Positions 17,795 to 25,581 of a stretch of DNA of 40,950 nucleotides are shown one piece after another (positions within the stretch are counted from its first letter, which is position 1; each line of letters starts with the position of its first letter). The stretch covers positions 1 through 40,950 of IMG/VR virus record IMGVR_UViG_3300034685_000103; one strand, written 5' to 3'. The translations under genes were made by a program, and so were the position numbers. The notes below the pieces were generated by a model. It searched no databases, had not been told where the DNA came from, and was given only the letters and a program-made list of their open reading frames with translations. Origin of the DNA: a virus.

Positions 17795-17953
17795 TTATAG
17801 TCTGACAATATTGTTCTCATCAATGATTACAGGATCGATAAATCCGTGTTTTTTCAATACTTTAGCAAGCCTCTCAGCTGCTTCATCATTGAAACGTGGA
17901 TTCTTCTCCCATAGCCTTAATTTATCAATATCCATTTTTTCAATGAATTGCAT
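17795..17953 (-). CDS. Truncated ParB-like domain (52 residues)
   Basis: The frame reads MQFIEKMDIDKLRLWEKNPR and continues to IDPVIIDENNIVRL, then stops. This is the first half of a ParB N-terminal domain; the expected next residues (the G-N-x-R nucleotide-binding box) are missing. Start ATG 17953 has a GGGG site. The stop lies 4 bp from a terminator. It may be a gene remnant or a mini-protein that competes with the full ParB-like protein encoded next. It is the first gene after the late-region promoters. Confidence 0.65.
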   Translation of the reverse strand: MQFIEKMDIDKLRLWEKNPRFNDEAAERLAKVLKKHGFIDPVIIDENNIVRL

Positions 17954-17975
17954 AATATTATCCCCTTTTGCTAAT

Positions 17976-18047
17976 ATTATATCATTTTTTTTACACGTCA
18001 ACGATGTCAAAAAGTTCATTCAATTTCTTATATCTTATACAATTATA
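17976..18047 (-). promoter_or_regulatory. Two extended -10 promoters at the start of the late unit
   Basis: TGATATAAT occurs twice on the minus strand, with TATAAT at 17981-17976 and 18047-18042. Both have the TGn extension. Upstream -35-like elements (TTGACG and CTTGCA) are spaced 14 and 16 bp, so recognition probably leans on the extended -10. They lie between the early terminator and the packaging genes. Confidence 0.55.
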
Positions 18048-18083
18048 TCACATTTTTTGCAAATGCAAGTATTATATAAAAAA

Positions 18084-18107
18084 AGAAGAGACTTTTACAT
18101 CTCTTCT
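18084..18107 (-). terminator. Rho-independent terminator ending the early unit
   Basis: Arms AGAAGAGA at 18084-18091 and TCTCTTCT at 18100-18107 enclose eight bases. On the minus strand the stem is followed by a long T run. It stands after the 48-codon gene and before the late promoters. Confidence 0.8.
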
Positions 18108-18123
18108 CTTTTATAATTGTTTT

Positions 18124-18270
18124 TTAGTTTTTCTCTTGAGCCCATATAGAATAACACACTGCTATTCTTTGCTCTTGAGTTTTAAACTCTTTATTGATAT
18201 TTGGATCTCGTAAACATCTTGAAATAAATTCTTTTTTGCTCTCCGTTGGTCTCGGCTTTGGTAAAGGCAT
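18124..18270 (-). CDS. Small conserved phage protein (48 residues)
   Basis: The frame starts MPLPKPRPTESKKEFISRCL and ends QRIAVCYSIWAQEKN. The pattern P-K-P, E-FI-RC, then R-AVC-S-W matches a short phage protein family usually encoded near packaging or prohead genes. Start ATG 18270 follows GGGAGGTG at good spacing. The two conserved Cys might bind metal. It is the last gene before the terminator at 18084-18107. Function unknown. Confidence 0.75.
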   Translation of the reverse strand: MPLPKPRPTESKKEFISRCLRDPNINKEFKTQEQRIAVCYSIWAQEKN

Positions 18271-18285
18271 ACTTTCACCTCCCAG

Positions 18286-18495
18286 TTATTCACTCATTGA
18301 CGCTATTATCGCAGTTTTAAGTTCATCGATATAATTATAAGCCATTTGCAACTCTGTTATTTCTTTTTTCAATTCATAGTCTAACTCTTTTGAATAAAAA
18401 TATGTTCTCATTAATTCTAATTCTTTGAATTTATATTTGAGTTTATCGTTTAACGTTTGTAAGATTAAATCTAATATTTTTATTTCCTCTCTCAT
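18286..18495 (-). CDS. Small helical protein, unknown function
   Basis: A 69-residue, charged, probably all-helical protein (MREEIKILDLILQTLNDKLK at the start). It overlaps the preceding gene by 4 bp (ATGA) and has a GGAGG site, so it is translated as part of the early operon. No recognised family. Confidence 0.6.
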   Translation of the reverse strand: MREEIKILDLILQTLNDKLKYKFKELELMRTYFYSKELDYELKKEITELQMAYNYIDELKTAIIASMSE

Positions 18496-18917
18496 TTTCC
18501 TACCTCCTCAAATATTTTTGCTAGTTCATTGTATTTTTTAAATAGCTTACTAAAATTCGTGCTTTCTAACGCATCCCCTCCCAAACTAATATTGTAATCA
18601 TCAACGTAAATCATAAGTTCATGAATTGTGAAATCACATCTCTCTACTAACGTATCCAATTCAATTGTAAAACAAAATAAGTATTCATTGATTTCGTTTT
18701 TGATAAATAAGTGTAATAGTAAATCTCCATAAAATTCCATACTATCACTGTCAAACTCAACTCTCCAATTTTCCGGTATTTCTATTCCTTGAAAAAACTT
18801 TTCCATATTTGCTATATGATTCTTTATTATATCTTTAGAATTATAATTCCTTCTAACTTCCCTCTCGAATATCTCCCATTCTCCATTTTCTTTAACAATC
18901 TCAAGTATGTTTTTCAT
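18492..18917 (-). CDS. Early protein, paralogue family B member 1
   Basis: A 141-residue protein with no known motif. It is a clear paralogue of the next upstream gene (18914-19351): both begin MKN followed by IVKENGxW, share a helix with HIANMEKFF or HIRDMKKFL, and continue with IPENWRVEF or VPEEWKIEF. A more distant third copy is at 27431-27853. The gene overlaps its neighbours by 4 bp on both sides. Function unknown; likely cytoplasmic. Confidence 0.65.
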   Translation of the reverse strand: MKNILEIVKENGEWEIFEREVRRNYNSKDIIKNHIANMEKFFQGIEIPENWRVEFDSDSMEFYGDLLLHLFIKNEINEYLFCFTIELDTLVERCDFTIHELMIYVDDYNISLGGDALESTNFSKLFKKYNELAKIFEEVGK

Positions 18918-19351
18918 TTCATAACCTCCTCAATTAATTTCTTAAATTCTTCACGTTTTGATATAAGTTTAGTAAAATCAATTTTTCCTTTGTCTCTTTC
19001 CGAAGCTTCACTTTCTAACTCAATTTTATAGTTGTTTAGATGTATTATTATATCATGAATCAAAAACACAGCTTTATTTTTACGCTCATCAAGTTCGATC
19101 CCGAGATAAAGAATATTTTCGTTTTTCTCATTTTCAACAATAAGATCTATAAACATATCGTAGAAAAATAATTCAGTATAATAATTGAATTCAATTTTCC
19201 ATTCCTCAGGTACTTGTAACTCACTAAGAAATTTTTTCATATCTCTAATATGCTTTCTTTGAGTTTTTTCAGAATGATAATGATGCTCAATCTCTTTCTC
19301 AAACTTTTTCCAATCTCCGTTTTCTTTTACTATATCAAACGCATTCTTCAT
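18914..19351 (-). CDS. Early protein, paralogue family B member 2
   Basis: A 145-residue acidic protein, tandem paralogue of 18492-18917. Its shared pattern is an N-terminal IVKENGDWKKFEKEIEHHYH helix, the VPEEWKIEF strand, then alternating strands and a C-terminal helix (FTKLISKREEFKKLIEEVMK). The start overlaps the upstream stop (ATGA), with GGAGGTGGGG in front. Function unknown. Confidence 0.65.
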   Translation of the reverse strand: MKNAFDIVKENGDWKKFEKEIEHHYHSEKTQRKHIRDMKKFLSELQVPEEWKIEFNYYTELFFYDMFIDLIVENEKNENILYLGIELDERKNKAVFLIHDIIIHLNNYKIELESEASERDKGKIDFTKLISKREEFKKLIEEVMK

Positions 19352-19740
19352 TTCCCCACCTCCAATATTCTTTTAAATTCCTTTCCAAGATTTTCTATTT
19401 TATCTATGTTTTCCAAAATATTTGCAAGCTGTTCTATATTCATTTTTTCATCTTCAATATATCCATGAAATCTATAATTTGCCATAAGACTATAAGAATC
19501 GTTTCTATCCCATGTTTCTACAAAGCAACTGTTAAAAACCGGATCTTCAGTTATCTTTCCGTAAAATCCAACGTAATAATCAGGATAACCTGTAGTTTTG
19601 TTTACAACTTTTTCAAATATTACTGTTACCTCGTTCTCATCTAATTTACTTGCCCCTTTTCTAAATTTCCAGCCATCAAGTTTCTTTTCTAATTTTTCAA
19701 CTTCTTCAATTATTTGTTTCCTCTTTTCCTCAATATTCAT
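19348..19740 (-). CDS. Early protein, paralogue family C member 1
   Basis: A 130-residue protein. It shares with 20492-20872 and 22422-22775 a layout of N-terminal helix, strands ending in a V/I-x-FYG segment (YYVGFYGKITEDPVF here) and a C-terminal helix of the form LANILENIDKIENLGKEFKR. The layout suggests a small alpha-beta fold. Function unknown. Start ATG 19740 has a GGAGGTGAG site. Confidence 0.62.
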   Translation of the reverse strand: MNIEEKRKQIIEEVEKLEKKLDGWKFRKGASKLDENEVTVIFEKVVNKTTGYPDYYVGFYGKITEDPVFNSCFVETWDRNDSYSLMANYRFHGYIEDEKMNIEQLANILENIDKIENLGKEFKRILEVGK

Positions 19741-19764
19741 ACTTTCTCACCTCCATCATTATTT

Positions 19765-20079
19765 TCATTTATTTTCTTGAATAATCTTCCTATAGTCCAA
19801 ATCATAATTTTCTTTTGATAGTACCAGCCACATGATTGAATATCCAGCTATATCTTTTAATGTATCATCCAATGACTCGTTGTTTAACTCTGAATTATTC
19901 AATACATGATTTTTCAAACGTTCCAATTTATCTGACAATCTTATAAGAATTCCAAGACTTCCAAAAGTTAGCAGGTTCTTTGCCCCATAATCCTTGTTTT
20001 TCTTTATTAGCAGCTGCTCAATCTCACTAATAACTGCATGTAAAATTTCTTCAAATTCTTTGTTCTCATTACTTTCCAT
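19765..20079 (-). CDS. Nmad1-like (DUF1599) protein
   Basis: A 104-residue helical protein with the pattern KKNKDYGAKNLLTFGSLG, then RLSDKLERLKNHVL, ESLDDTLKDIAGYSIMWLVL. This KN-DYG / DK-RL / ES-DTL-D-GY order fits the nucleotide-modification-associated domain 1 (DUF1599), seen mainly in phages and linked by gene neighbourhood to modified nucleotides. The acidic positions resemble those of helical nucleotide pyrophosphatases, which is inference. Together with the ParB-like and glycosyltransferase genes it hints at altered DNA bases. Confidence 0.72.
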   Translation of the reverse strand: MESNENKEFEEILHAVISEIEQLLIKKNKDYGAKNLLTFGSLGILIRLSDKLERLKNHVLNNSELNNESLDDTLKDIAGYSIMWLVLSKENYDLDYRKIIQENK

Positions 20080-20100
20080 ATTCTCAGCTCCCTTTTCTAT

Positions 20101-20499
20101 TTAAATTTTATTCCAAGTTATATCTTTCCATTTATCCGTTTCCTTCAACTTCTCGTCTAACTCAATGTTCTGTAATAATAATTCTTTGTTTTGCTTTTTC
20201 AACTTTTCTACTTCTTCAACTAACGCTTTATTACTTTCCATTAGCTTTAAATTTTGCTCTTGATAAAATAGTATATTTTTGTCTGCCTCGTTTAAAATAT
20301 TTTTCTGATACCGCTCTATTAGTTTTTCTCTGAGATCATTACACAAATCTTGGAAGTATTCTTTTTCTTGACGTAAATTTTTATTTTCTTCTAACAGAGC
20401 TTTGTTTTTCTCTATAATTTTTGACTTTTCTACCAACTTATCAGCTAACATCTCCGCAAACTCATCTAAAAATTCATTAAAATCTTTGCCATTACTCAT
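20101..20499 (-). CDS. Coiled-coil early protein
   Basis: A 132-residue protein consisting almost wholly of coiled coil (heptads from ~25 to ~120; for example NKALLEENKNLRQEKEYFQD). The C-terminus is KWKDITWNKI. ATG 20499 is preferred over an upstream GTG because it is properly spaced from GGGGAGTG. It resembles the coiled-coil protein at 21377-21919 in both arrangement and position between family C genes. Function unknown. Confidence 0.6.
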   Translation of the reverse strand: MSNGKDFNEFLDEFAEMLADKLVEKSKIIEKNKALLEENKNLRQEKEYFQDLCNDLREKLIERYQKNILNEADKNILFYQEQNLKLMESNKALVEEVEKLKKQNKELLLQNIELDEKLKETDKWKDITWNKI

Positions 20500-20872
20500 T
20501 TTTCTCACTCCCCTTTATTATCTTTTCAAACTTGCCACTTAGTTTGTCTACATCGCATAAACTTTCTAAAATAGCTCCAATCTTCTCAAATGCTATTTTG
20601 CCATCGTATTTAAATTCATAACTTCCACCTCCATTATAATTTATCTTGATTTTACAGCTTTTAAAATTATGTATTAGTTTATAATTTCCATAAAAGATTA
20701 TATAATTTTTCATATTCGATTTTCTGTTAAACTCAATCCAATACTCTCCTGTTCTAAAATCGTTTAAATATTTTTCAATTATAATCCAATCTTCATCGAT
20801 TGTCTTATAAATCTCTTCTAATCTTTGTTCAATGAATTCTTTTGCTCTTTTGATTTGTATATTGCTCATCAT
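20492..20872 (-). CDS. Early protein, paralogue family C member 2
   Basis: A 126-residue protein. It has an N-terminal helix (IKRAKEFIEQRLEEIYKTID), a middle strand NMKNYIIFYGNYKLI with the family FYG, and a C-terminal helix GAILESLCDVDKLSGKFEKI that matches members at 19348 and 22422. Two adjacent ATG codons can serve as the start; the second (20869) is better spaced. It overlaps the coiled-coil gene by 8 bp. Function unknown. Confidence 0.62.
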   Translation of the reverse strand: MMSNIQIKRAKEFIEQRLEEIYKTIDEDWIIIEKYLNDFRTGEYWIEFNRKSNMKNYIIFYGNYKLIHNFKSCKIKINYNGGGSYEFKYDGKIAFEKIGAILESLCDVDKLSGKFEKIIKGSEKNE

Positions 20873-20875
20873 TCC

Positions 20876-21352
20876 TCAATACCTCCTTATTTCTTTGCAA
20901 TTTCCTCTTAATAGCTTCTTAAAATTCTCTAAAAATGAAACTGAATGATTATCAAAAAATTCTCTATCCCATTTTTGTTCATTCGTTGGATCTTCAACTA
21001 AATAATAAGGTCTTGACTTTTCAAATCCATATCCTCTCGCTAATTCCGGATAATAATCTAAATATCCTTCTTGACAAGAAAATCCAAATACTATATTTCC
21101 AGTCTTTTTAAATTCCTGATAATCTTCAAGAGTTAAACAATCATGTTCAGGATTATATCTTTCAATTGTATGAAGTAATTTTTTCTGCTCTCTTGTAATT
21201 AGCCACCCATTAGTTTCAATTATAGAAGTTATATTTTCAAAATATCCGTTTAAATCGAATTTTTTTAAATCTTTGATAGACACTTCTATTTGAAAGTATG
21301 GATCTCCTCTACATTTCTCTTCTAAAAATTTCATAAACTTTGTTCTTGTCAT
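20876..21352 (-). CDS. Early protein of unknown function
   Basis: A 158-residue protein with no recognised family. Visible features are an N-terminal basic helix (MTRTKFMKFLEEKCRGDPYF), a Tyr-rich middle (CQEGYLDYYPELARGYGFEK) and a basic C-terminus (LLRGNCKEIRRY). I chose ATG 21352, since an ATG nine bases upstream touches the GGGAG site. It lies in the early operon between family C and coiled-coil genes. Confidence 0.55.
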   Translation of the reverse strand: MTRTKFMKFLEEKCRGDPYFQIEVSIKDLKKFDLNGYFENITSIIETNGWLITREQKKLLHTIERYNPEHDCLTLEDYQEFKKTGNIVFGFSCQEGYLDYYPELARGYGFEKSRPYYLVEDPTNEQKWDREFFDNHSVSFLENFKKLLRGNCKEIRRY

Positions 21353-21376
21353 CGCTCTCATCTCCCTTTTGATTTT

Positions 21377-21919
21377 CTAAATCCATTCAATCCCCTTTTC
21401 TTTTAATCTTTCTTTCATTCTCCTATTTTCTAATTTGTATCTTTGGCTATTATCTTCAAGATAACTATTCTCATTTAATAATGTATCATTCAGTTTTTTT
21501 AATCTCTTTATTTCTTGTTCTTGCTCTTGATTTTCTTTCATCAATTCTAGATTTTGATTTTCATACTGCATAATAACATCGTTTAATTTCTTCTTTTCTG
21601 CTTCCAAAGAATCTATTATTTTTCCGTAATGCTCATTTCCGCTTTTTAATTCTTCGATTTTTCTATGCATTGCTTTGTTTTCTCTTTCTAAAATTTTGTT
21701 TACTTCAATTAACTCCCATAATTCATCAAAGCACTTCTTTTTTTCTTTTTCTTTATCGTCAATTGTTATAATATCGCCTTCTATTTCTTCTTTTAATAGC
21801 TCATTTTCTTTAATTTCCTTTGCTAATTTTTTTCTTAAGTCATAGATTATCGTTTTCATGTTATAACAAGCTTTTTTATATCTTTTCAATTCTCTATCTT
21901 CATTCTTCACTACTTGCAT
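21377..21919 (-). CDS. Long coiled-coil early protein
   Basis: A 180-residue protein predicted to be one long coiled coil. A basic N-terminal 20 residues (DRELKRYKKACYNMKTIIYD) is followed by heptads to about residue 165 and a basic tail (NRRMKERLKEKGIEWI). It lies directly downstream of SSB. Function unknown; a structural or tethering role is possible. Confidence 0.58.
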   Translation of the reverse strand: MQVVKNEDRELKRYKKACYNMKTIIYDLRKKLAKEIKENELLKEEIEGDIITIDDKEKEKKKCFDELWELIEVNKILERENKAMHRKIEELKSGNEHYGKIIDSLEAEKKKLNDVIMQYENQNLELMKENQEQEQEIKRLKKLNDTLLNENSYLEDNSQRYKLENRRMKERLKEKGIEWI

Positions 21920-21940
21920 TTCCCTTCACCTCCTTATTTT

Positions 21941-22402
21941 TTATCTCAGCGGCGACTCATCATCTAAATCATCCAACAATCCCTCAAAAAGTGGATCGTT
22001 TTCAAACTCGTTTTCTTTTTCAACTACTTTGTTTTTAGTTTTTATTTCTTCATTTTGCTTTTCTTCTGCGTATTCTTCTGTGTTTTCTTTTTTCTTAGTT
22101 TCAAAGTTCTTGACTACATTTGCGATTATCTTTGGCTTTGAATGATTTACTCCGTTTCTATCTTGCCATTTATCTATTTGTAAACTCCCTTCAACTAACA
22201 CTAAATAACCTTTGTGAACATAACTTAAAATATAATCAGCAGTATTCCCAAATGCTACACAGTCAAAGAAGTCTGCTTCGTTGGATTTATAATCTCTGTT
22301 CACCGCTATTGTAAAGTTTACAAATGTTTTCCCTTCACCTGAAACTCTTCTTTCTGGCTCTTTTGTCAACCTACCTGCCATAATTACTTTATTAAAGCTC
22401 AT
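21941..22402 (-). CDS. ssb: Single-stranded DNA-binding protein
   Basis: A 153-residue SSB. Residues 1-105 form the OB fold (FNKVIMAGRLTKEPERRVSG, FVNFTIAVNRDY, ADFFDCVAFGNTADYI, GYLVLVEGSLQIDKWQDRNG). The C-terminal tail is acidic (LDDLDDESPLR) but lacks the classical DDDIPF tip and ends in Leu-Arg, so docking of host partners may differ. It protects ssDNA during replication and Bet-mediated annealing. It is next to the helicase operon. Confidence 0.93.
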   Translation of the reverse strand: MSFNKVIMAGRLTKEPERRVSGEGKTFVNFTIAVNRDYKSNEADFFDCVAFGNTADYILSYVHKGYLVLVEGSLQIDKWQDRNGVNHSKPKIIANVVKNFETKKKENTEEYAEEKQNEEIKTKNKVVEKENEFENDPLFEGLLDDLDDESPLR

Positions 22403-22421
22403 ACTTTCCCCTCCTTAAAGT

Positions 22422-22775
22422 TTATCCTTTTAGAGTTTCTACAAATTCATTTGCAAATCTTTCAAATTTACCAACACTTTCCAAAATCTTTGAAACTTCG
22501 TTTAAACTAAATTCCATATTAAAAACCATACTTGAATATCCGTTTTTTGTTCTAATCGTTATTCCACATTCATCAAAAATTTCTTTTTCATCACAGTTTC
22601 CATAAAAAGTTACAACAATATCATCTTTTTTGTATTGAAGCCATACTGAAAATCTTGGAGTTCGACTATCCCAAGAACTTAGTGTTTCCTCATACTGCCA
22701 ATCTTTGAACTGATTTACTATCTCTTTTATTTCTTCTTTTATTTCTTTTTTTCTTGCCAAATATCCAAATCCCAT
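22422..22775 (-). CDS. Early protein, paralogue family C member 3
   Basis: A 117-residue protein placed between DnaB and SSB. It shows the family C signature: DDIVVTFYGNCDEKEIF in the middle and a C-terminal VSKILESVGKFERFANEFVE helix like those at 19348 and 20492. It shares base 22775 with the DnaB stop region, so translation is coupled to the helicase. Being inserted among core replication genes suggests, without proving, an accessory role there. Confidence 0.62.
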   Translation of the reverse strand: MGFGYLARKKEIKEEIKEIVNQFKDWQYEETLSSWDSRTPRFSVWLQYKKDDIVVTFYGNCDEKEIFDECGITIRTKNGYSSMVFNMEFSLNEVSKILESVGKFERFANEFVETLKG

Positions 22776-24067
22776 TACACTTTCCCCTCCTCTAAAAATT
22801 CAAGTGTATTTTTTCTAAAAATCAAGTTCACGACGCCCGTAGGTCCGTTTCTGTGTTTTGCTATACTTAGTTCTGTTTTGCTATCATTTTTATCCTCCTC
22901 TCCTTTTTGCTCTAAGTAATAGCCTTCCCTGTACAAGAACCAGACGTTATCTGCATTTTGCTCAATTTCTCCTGAGTCTCTTAAATCGGCTAAATTTGGT
23001 CTTTTATTCGTTCTATGCTCAACTTCTCTGTTTAATTGAGCAATAGCCACGACTGCAACGTCCAGTTCTCTTGCAAGTATTTTCAAGTTTCTACTTATTT
23101 CCCCCATTTCAATCGCTCTGTTTTTGTAGACACTTTCAGTATTAAGAAGTTGTAAGTAGTCAATATACACTATTTCAATGCCTTTGCTTTTAAGCGTTTT
23201 TGCTTCAACAATCATGTCGCTAATGGTTATGTTTGACTTGTCTATTATAAATAGTTTGTCACGTTTCTTTTCTAAAAAGTCCGCAGCTGCTATTATTTTT
23301 TTTATTTCACTTTCGTTTAATTGCCCCTTATTAATTTTTGACGCTTCTACACCGCTGTATATTGAAAAAAGACGTTTATAAAGTGAATTTTTTGACATTT
23401 CTAAAGAAAAAATTAACACTGGTATGTCTTCTTTTAACTGTCTAAGCGCAAAATTTAACATTGCCGCGGTCTTCCCAACAGCTGGCCTGGCTGCTAATAT
23501 AGTTAGTTCTGTCTTATGAAAGCCGTCTGTAAGCCAGTTTAGACTATTGTAGCCCGTAGTAATTTCTATAAGACTTTGCCCACTTTCAACTTTCTGTTTT
23601 TTCTCAAGAATATTGTCAACAAGTTCTGTTATATCGTTTCTCTCTTCATTTTCGACGTCAACGATACTTCCAAGTTTTTCACTGTATAAACTTGCAAGCT
23701 GTTCAGGTTTAAACTCTCCACGACTTAGCATATAATTCATTTCTGCAACTGCACTTTCCAGTTTTCTCTTTTTGCTAAACTCACGAAGCTGCTCTAAAGA
23801 TAAAGTAAAGTCCAAATATAGTGGCGTGACTTCCATCAATTGTATAAAATACTCTTGACTTACCCCCTTCGTTCGTGTTATAATATTCATAAAAGAAGGC
23901 TGCTTTCCGTTAAGAAAAGCCCCATTCATCGCTTGGAATATCTCCTGATTTTTTCTATCAATGAAATCATCGGGAGATATTTTTTTGATCGCTTCACCAA
24001 AAAGTTCAGGCTTTGCTAATATGGAAGCTATTATTATTTGCTCTGCTTTTTGCTCTATAATATTCAA
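22775..24067 (-). CDS. dnaB: Replicative DNA helicase (DnaB family)
   Basis: A 430-residue DnaB-type helicase. The N-terminal domain (~1-110) carries IIASILAKPELFGEAIKKIS. The RecA-like domain has Walker A ARPAVGKT at 193-200, SLEMS at 221-225, and Walker B YIDYLQL at 301-307. IAQLNREVEHR and PNLADLRDSGEIEQNADNVW are the family arginine-finger and sensor regions. It unwinds DNA 5' to 3' as a hexamer. The start is a TTG overlapping the upstream TGA; the next ATG lies inside the N-terminal domain. The DnaD-like gene upstream probably loads it. Confidence 0.95.
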   Translation of the reverse strand: MNIIEQKAEQIIIASILAKPELFGEAIKKISPDDFIDRKNQEIFQAMNGAFLNGKQPSFMNIITRTKGVSQEYFIQLMEVTPLYLDFTLSLEQLREFSKKRKLESAVAEMNYMLSRGEFKPEQLASLYSEKLGSIVDVENEERNDITELVDNILEKKQKVESGQSLIEITTGYNSLNWLTDGFHKTELTILAARPAVGKTAAMLNFALRQLKEDIPVLIFSLEMSKNSLYKRLFSIYSGVEASKINKGQLNESEIKKIIAAADFLEKKRDKLFIIDKSNITISDMIVEAKTLKSKGIEIVYIDYLQLLNTESVYKNRAIEMGEISRNLKILARELDVAVVAIAQLNREVEHRTNKRPNLADLRDSGEIEQNADNVWFLYREGYYLEQKGEEDKNDSKTELSIAKHRNGPTGVVNLIFRKNTLEFLEEGKV

Positions 24068-25101
24068 ACTTTTTCACCGTCCCTTAGTTTTCTACACCAA
24101 GAGCTAAATTCTTTAAATAGCATCTGTGAATCTTTATCAACTCCATATTTTTCAGCGTATTCATTGAATCTCTTTTTTGCCATATATTCATTTCCGGTAA
24201 GTTCAATAATGTAGTCAATTTCAAGGTCATCAAAGAATTCTTGAATATTATACTCTTCTTTCTGTTTTTGTTTTGCCTTCATTTTTCTAATAACATTTGG
24301 ATCTTCGTTTAAGTAGCTTTCAAACTTAGTTCCAAAAAGCGTTACAGGTCGTAGGTAAATTTCTTCTTTTTCACCTTTCCATAATAGCGTTTTATTATCA
24401 ATTACTTTCTTAAAATCTTCAAGCCCAAATCCTTCATTCCATCTGGCTTTAATAAGCTCTCTTGTTTTTGAAATATCGTGTTTATAATGCTTTCCAGCTT
24501 TTTCATTCAAATATTCGATTATTTCTTTGTAAGGAATTTGCTCTGTTTTTTGATTTTTCTCGTTCTCGACTATATATGTATTATTATTTCTATTATTATT
24601 ATCTCTATTATTAATTACATTAGAGTTTTTAATGTTCAAGTTCTCTAATTTCTTATGATCCAGTTCTTTATTTTTTAAAGAACTAGGATTTAAGTACTTT
24701 GGTTCATTTTCTTCTGAATTAATTTGCTTCAAATACTCTCGCCTATTAGCTTTCCCTTTTTCAAGTATATTTCTAATTAAATTCTCATCGCTTGTTATTC
24801 TAAAAAATTTCTTAGCAGGAACTCCATTAATAGACGTTTCTATCAGTTTTAAATCAGATAGAATTTGCAATGATTTTTTTTGTTGAAAATAAGAGTATCC
24901 TGTGTTTAGTTCAATCATTTTAGAAGTTTCGTAAAACCAGCCATCATTAGTTTGCCCAAGTTCTTCAAAATAACTTTGTTTTGAGATTAGTTCTCCAAAT
25001 ATAAGAGCTGTTTGAGGTCCCAAAGCATTTATAAGATATTTATTCACTACTATACTTCCACCATCACTTTTTAATAGATCTGCTAAAATACTCAGTGACA
25101 T
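24064..25101 (-). CDS. Replication initiator / helicase loader (DnaD-like, Phg_2220_C domain)
   Basis: A 345-residue protein. Residues ~1-120 form a winged-helix domain (IVVNKYLINALGPQTALIFG, TGYSYFQQKKSLQILSDLKL). An Asn-rich linker follows (~165-185). Residues ~190-270 match the conserved phage C-terminal domain: EIIEYLNEKAGKHYKHDISK, RWNEGFGLEDFKKVID, YLRPVTLFGTKFESYLNE. Such proteins bind the origin and recruit the helicase encoded next. The winged-helix part is a paralogue of the genes at 25103 and 26199. Confidence 0.85.
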   Translation of the reverse strand: MSLSILADLLKSDGGSIVVNKYLINALGPQTALIFGELISKQSYFEELGQTNDGWFYETSKMIELNTGYSYFQQKKSLQILSDLKLIETSINGVPAKKFFRITSDENLIRNILEKGKANRREYLKQINSEENEPKYLNPSSLKNKELDHKKLENLNIKNSNVINNRDNNNRNNNTYIVENEKNQKTEQIPYKEIIEYLNEKAGKHYKHDISKTRELIKARWNEGFGLEDFKKVIDNKTLLWKGEKEEIYLRPVTLFGTKFESYLNEDPNVIRKMKAKQKQKEEYNIQEFFDDLEIDYIIELTGNEYMAKKRFNEYAEKYGVDKDSQMLFKEFSSWCRKLRDGEKV

Positions 25102-25102
25102 T

Positions 25103-25462
25103 TTATTTCATCTCCTCAAGAAATTTTTTTAGATTTTCATGTTTAATTCTAAAATAACGTCTTCTTGGTATGCCCATATTCTTTTGTTCTACAATTCCAA
25201 GTTCTTCGAGTTTTAATATACATTTATTTTGTTTATAAAAAGATAAACCGATATTATCTTCTAAAACTTTTATGCCTGCGTTAAACCAACGACTTCCTTC
25301 GGTCCAAGTCCCATAAGAATCACCAAATTCTTTGAAATTTCTTTCCATTTCTAATAAATAAACTAAAAATGTCACTGTATCAAAATCTAACTTTTTGACT
25401 GCTGATTTGTTTAATACTATATATTCACCAGCCCAAGCGCCTAATCCGTATATAATTTCCAT
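25103..25462 (-). CDS. Stand-alone winged-helix protein
   Basis: A 119-residue protein equivalent to the N-terminal winged helix of the initiator encoded next: EYIVLNKSAVKKLDFDTVTF, then NIGLSFYKQNKCILKLEELG and RRRYFRIKHENLKKFLEEM. It is the first gene after the promoter at 25495-25523. It may regulate that promoter or assist the initiator in binding DNA; this is inference. Confidence 0.7.
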   Translation of the reverse strand: MEIIYGLGAWAGEYIVLNKSAVKKLDFDTVTFLVYLLEMERNFKEFGDSYGTWTEGSRWFNAGIKVLEDNIGLSFYKQNKCILKLEELGIVEQKNMGIPRRRYFRIKHENLKKFLEEMK

Positions 25463-25494
25463 TTTATAACCTCCTCAAATATTTATTTTAAATT

Positions 25495-25523
25495 ATTATA
25501 ACACATTAATTTAAAAAAGTCAA
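25495..25523 (-). promoter_or_regulatory. Sigma70-type promoter of the replication genes
   Basis: On the minus strand TTGACT (25523-25518) and TATAAT (25500-25495) are separated by 17 bp, with a TGT extension just before the -10. It reads into the winged-helix, initiator and DnaB genes and follows a terminator. Confidence 0.85.
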
Positions 25524-25544
25524 TACTTTTATAAAAAGAAATTA

Positions 25545-25571
25545 GAGCCCCAAAATTTCAAACTGGGGCTC
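25545..25571 (-). terminator. Rho-independent terminator after the exported protein gene
   Basis: GAGCCCCA (25545-25552) and TGGGGCTC (25564-25571) form an 8-bp stem with an 11-base loop; an A/T-rich tract with TTTCTTTTTAT follows on the minus strand. It separates the accessory block from the replication block. Confidence 0.82.
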
Positions 25572-25581
25572 CGTTCAAAGA

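Noticed and set aside
16973-17953. ParABS-type partition system
   Set aside because: No ParA ATPase and no parS-like 16-bp palindrome were seen, and the ParB-like gene is coupled to a glycosyltransferase.
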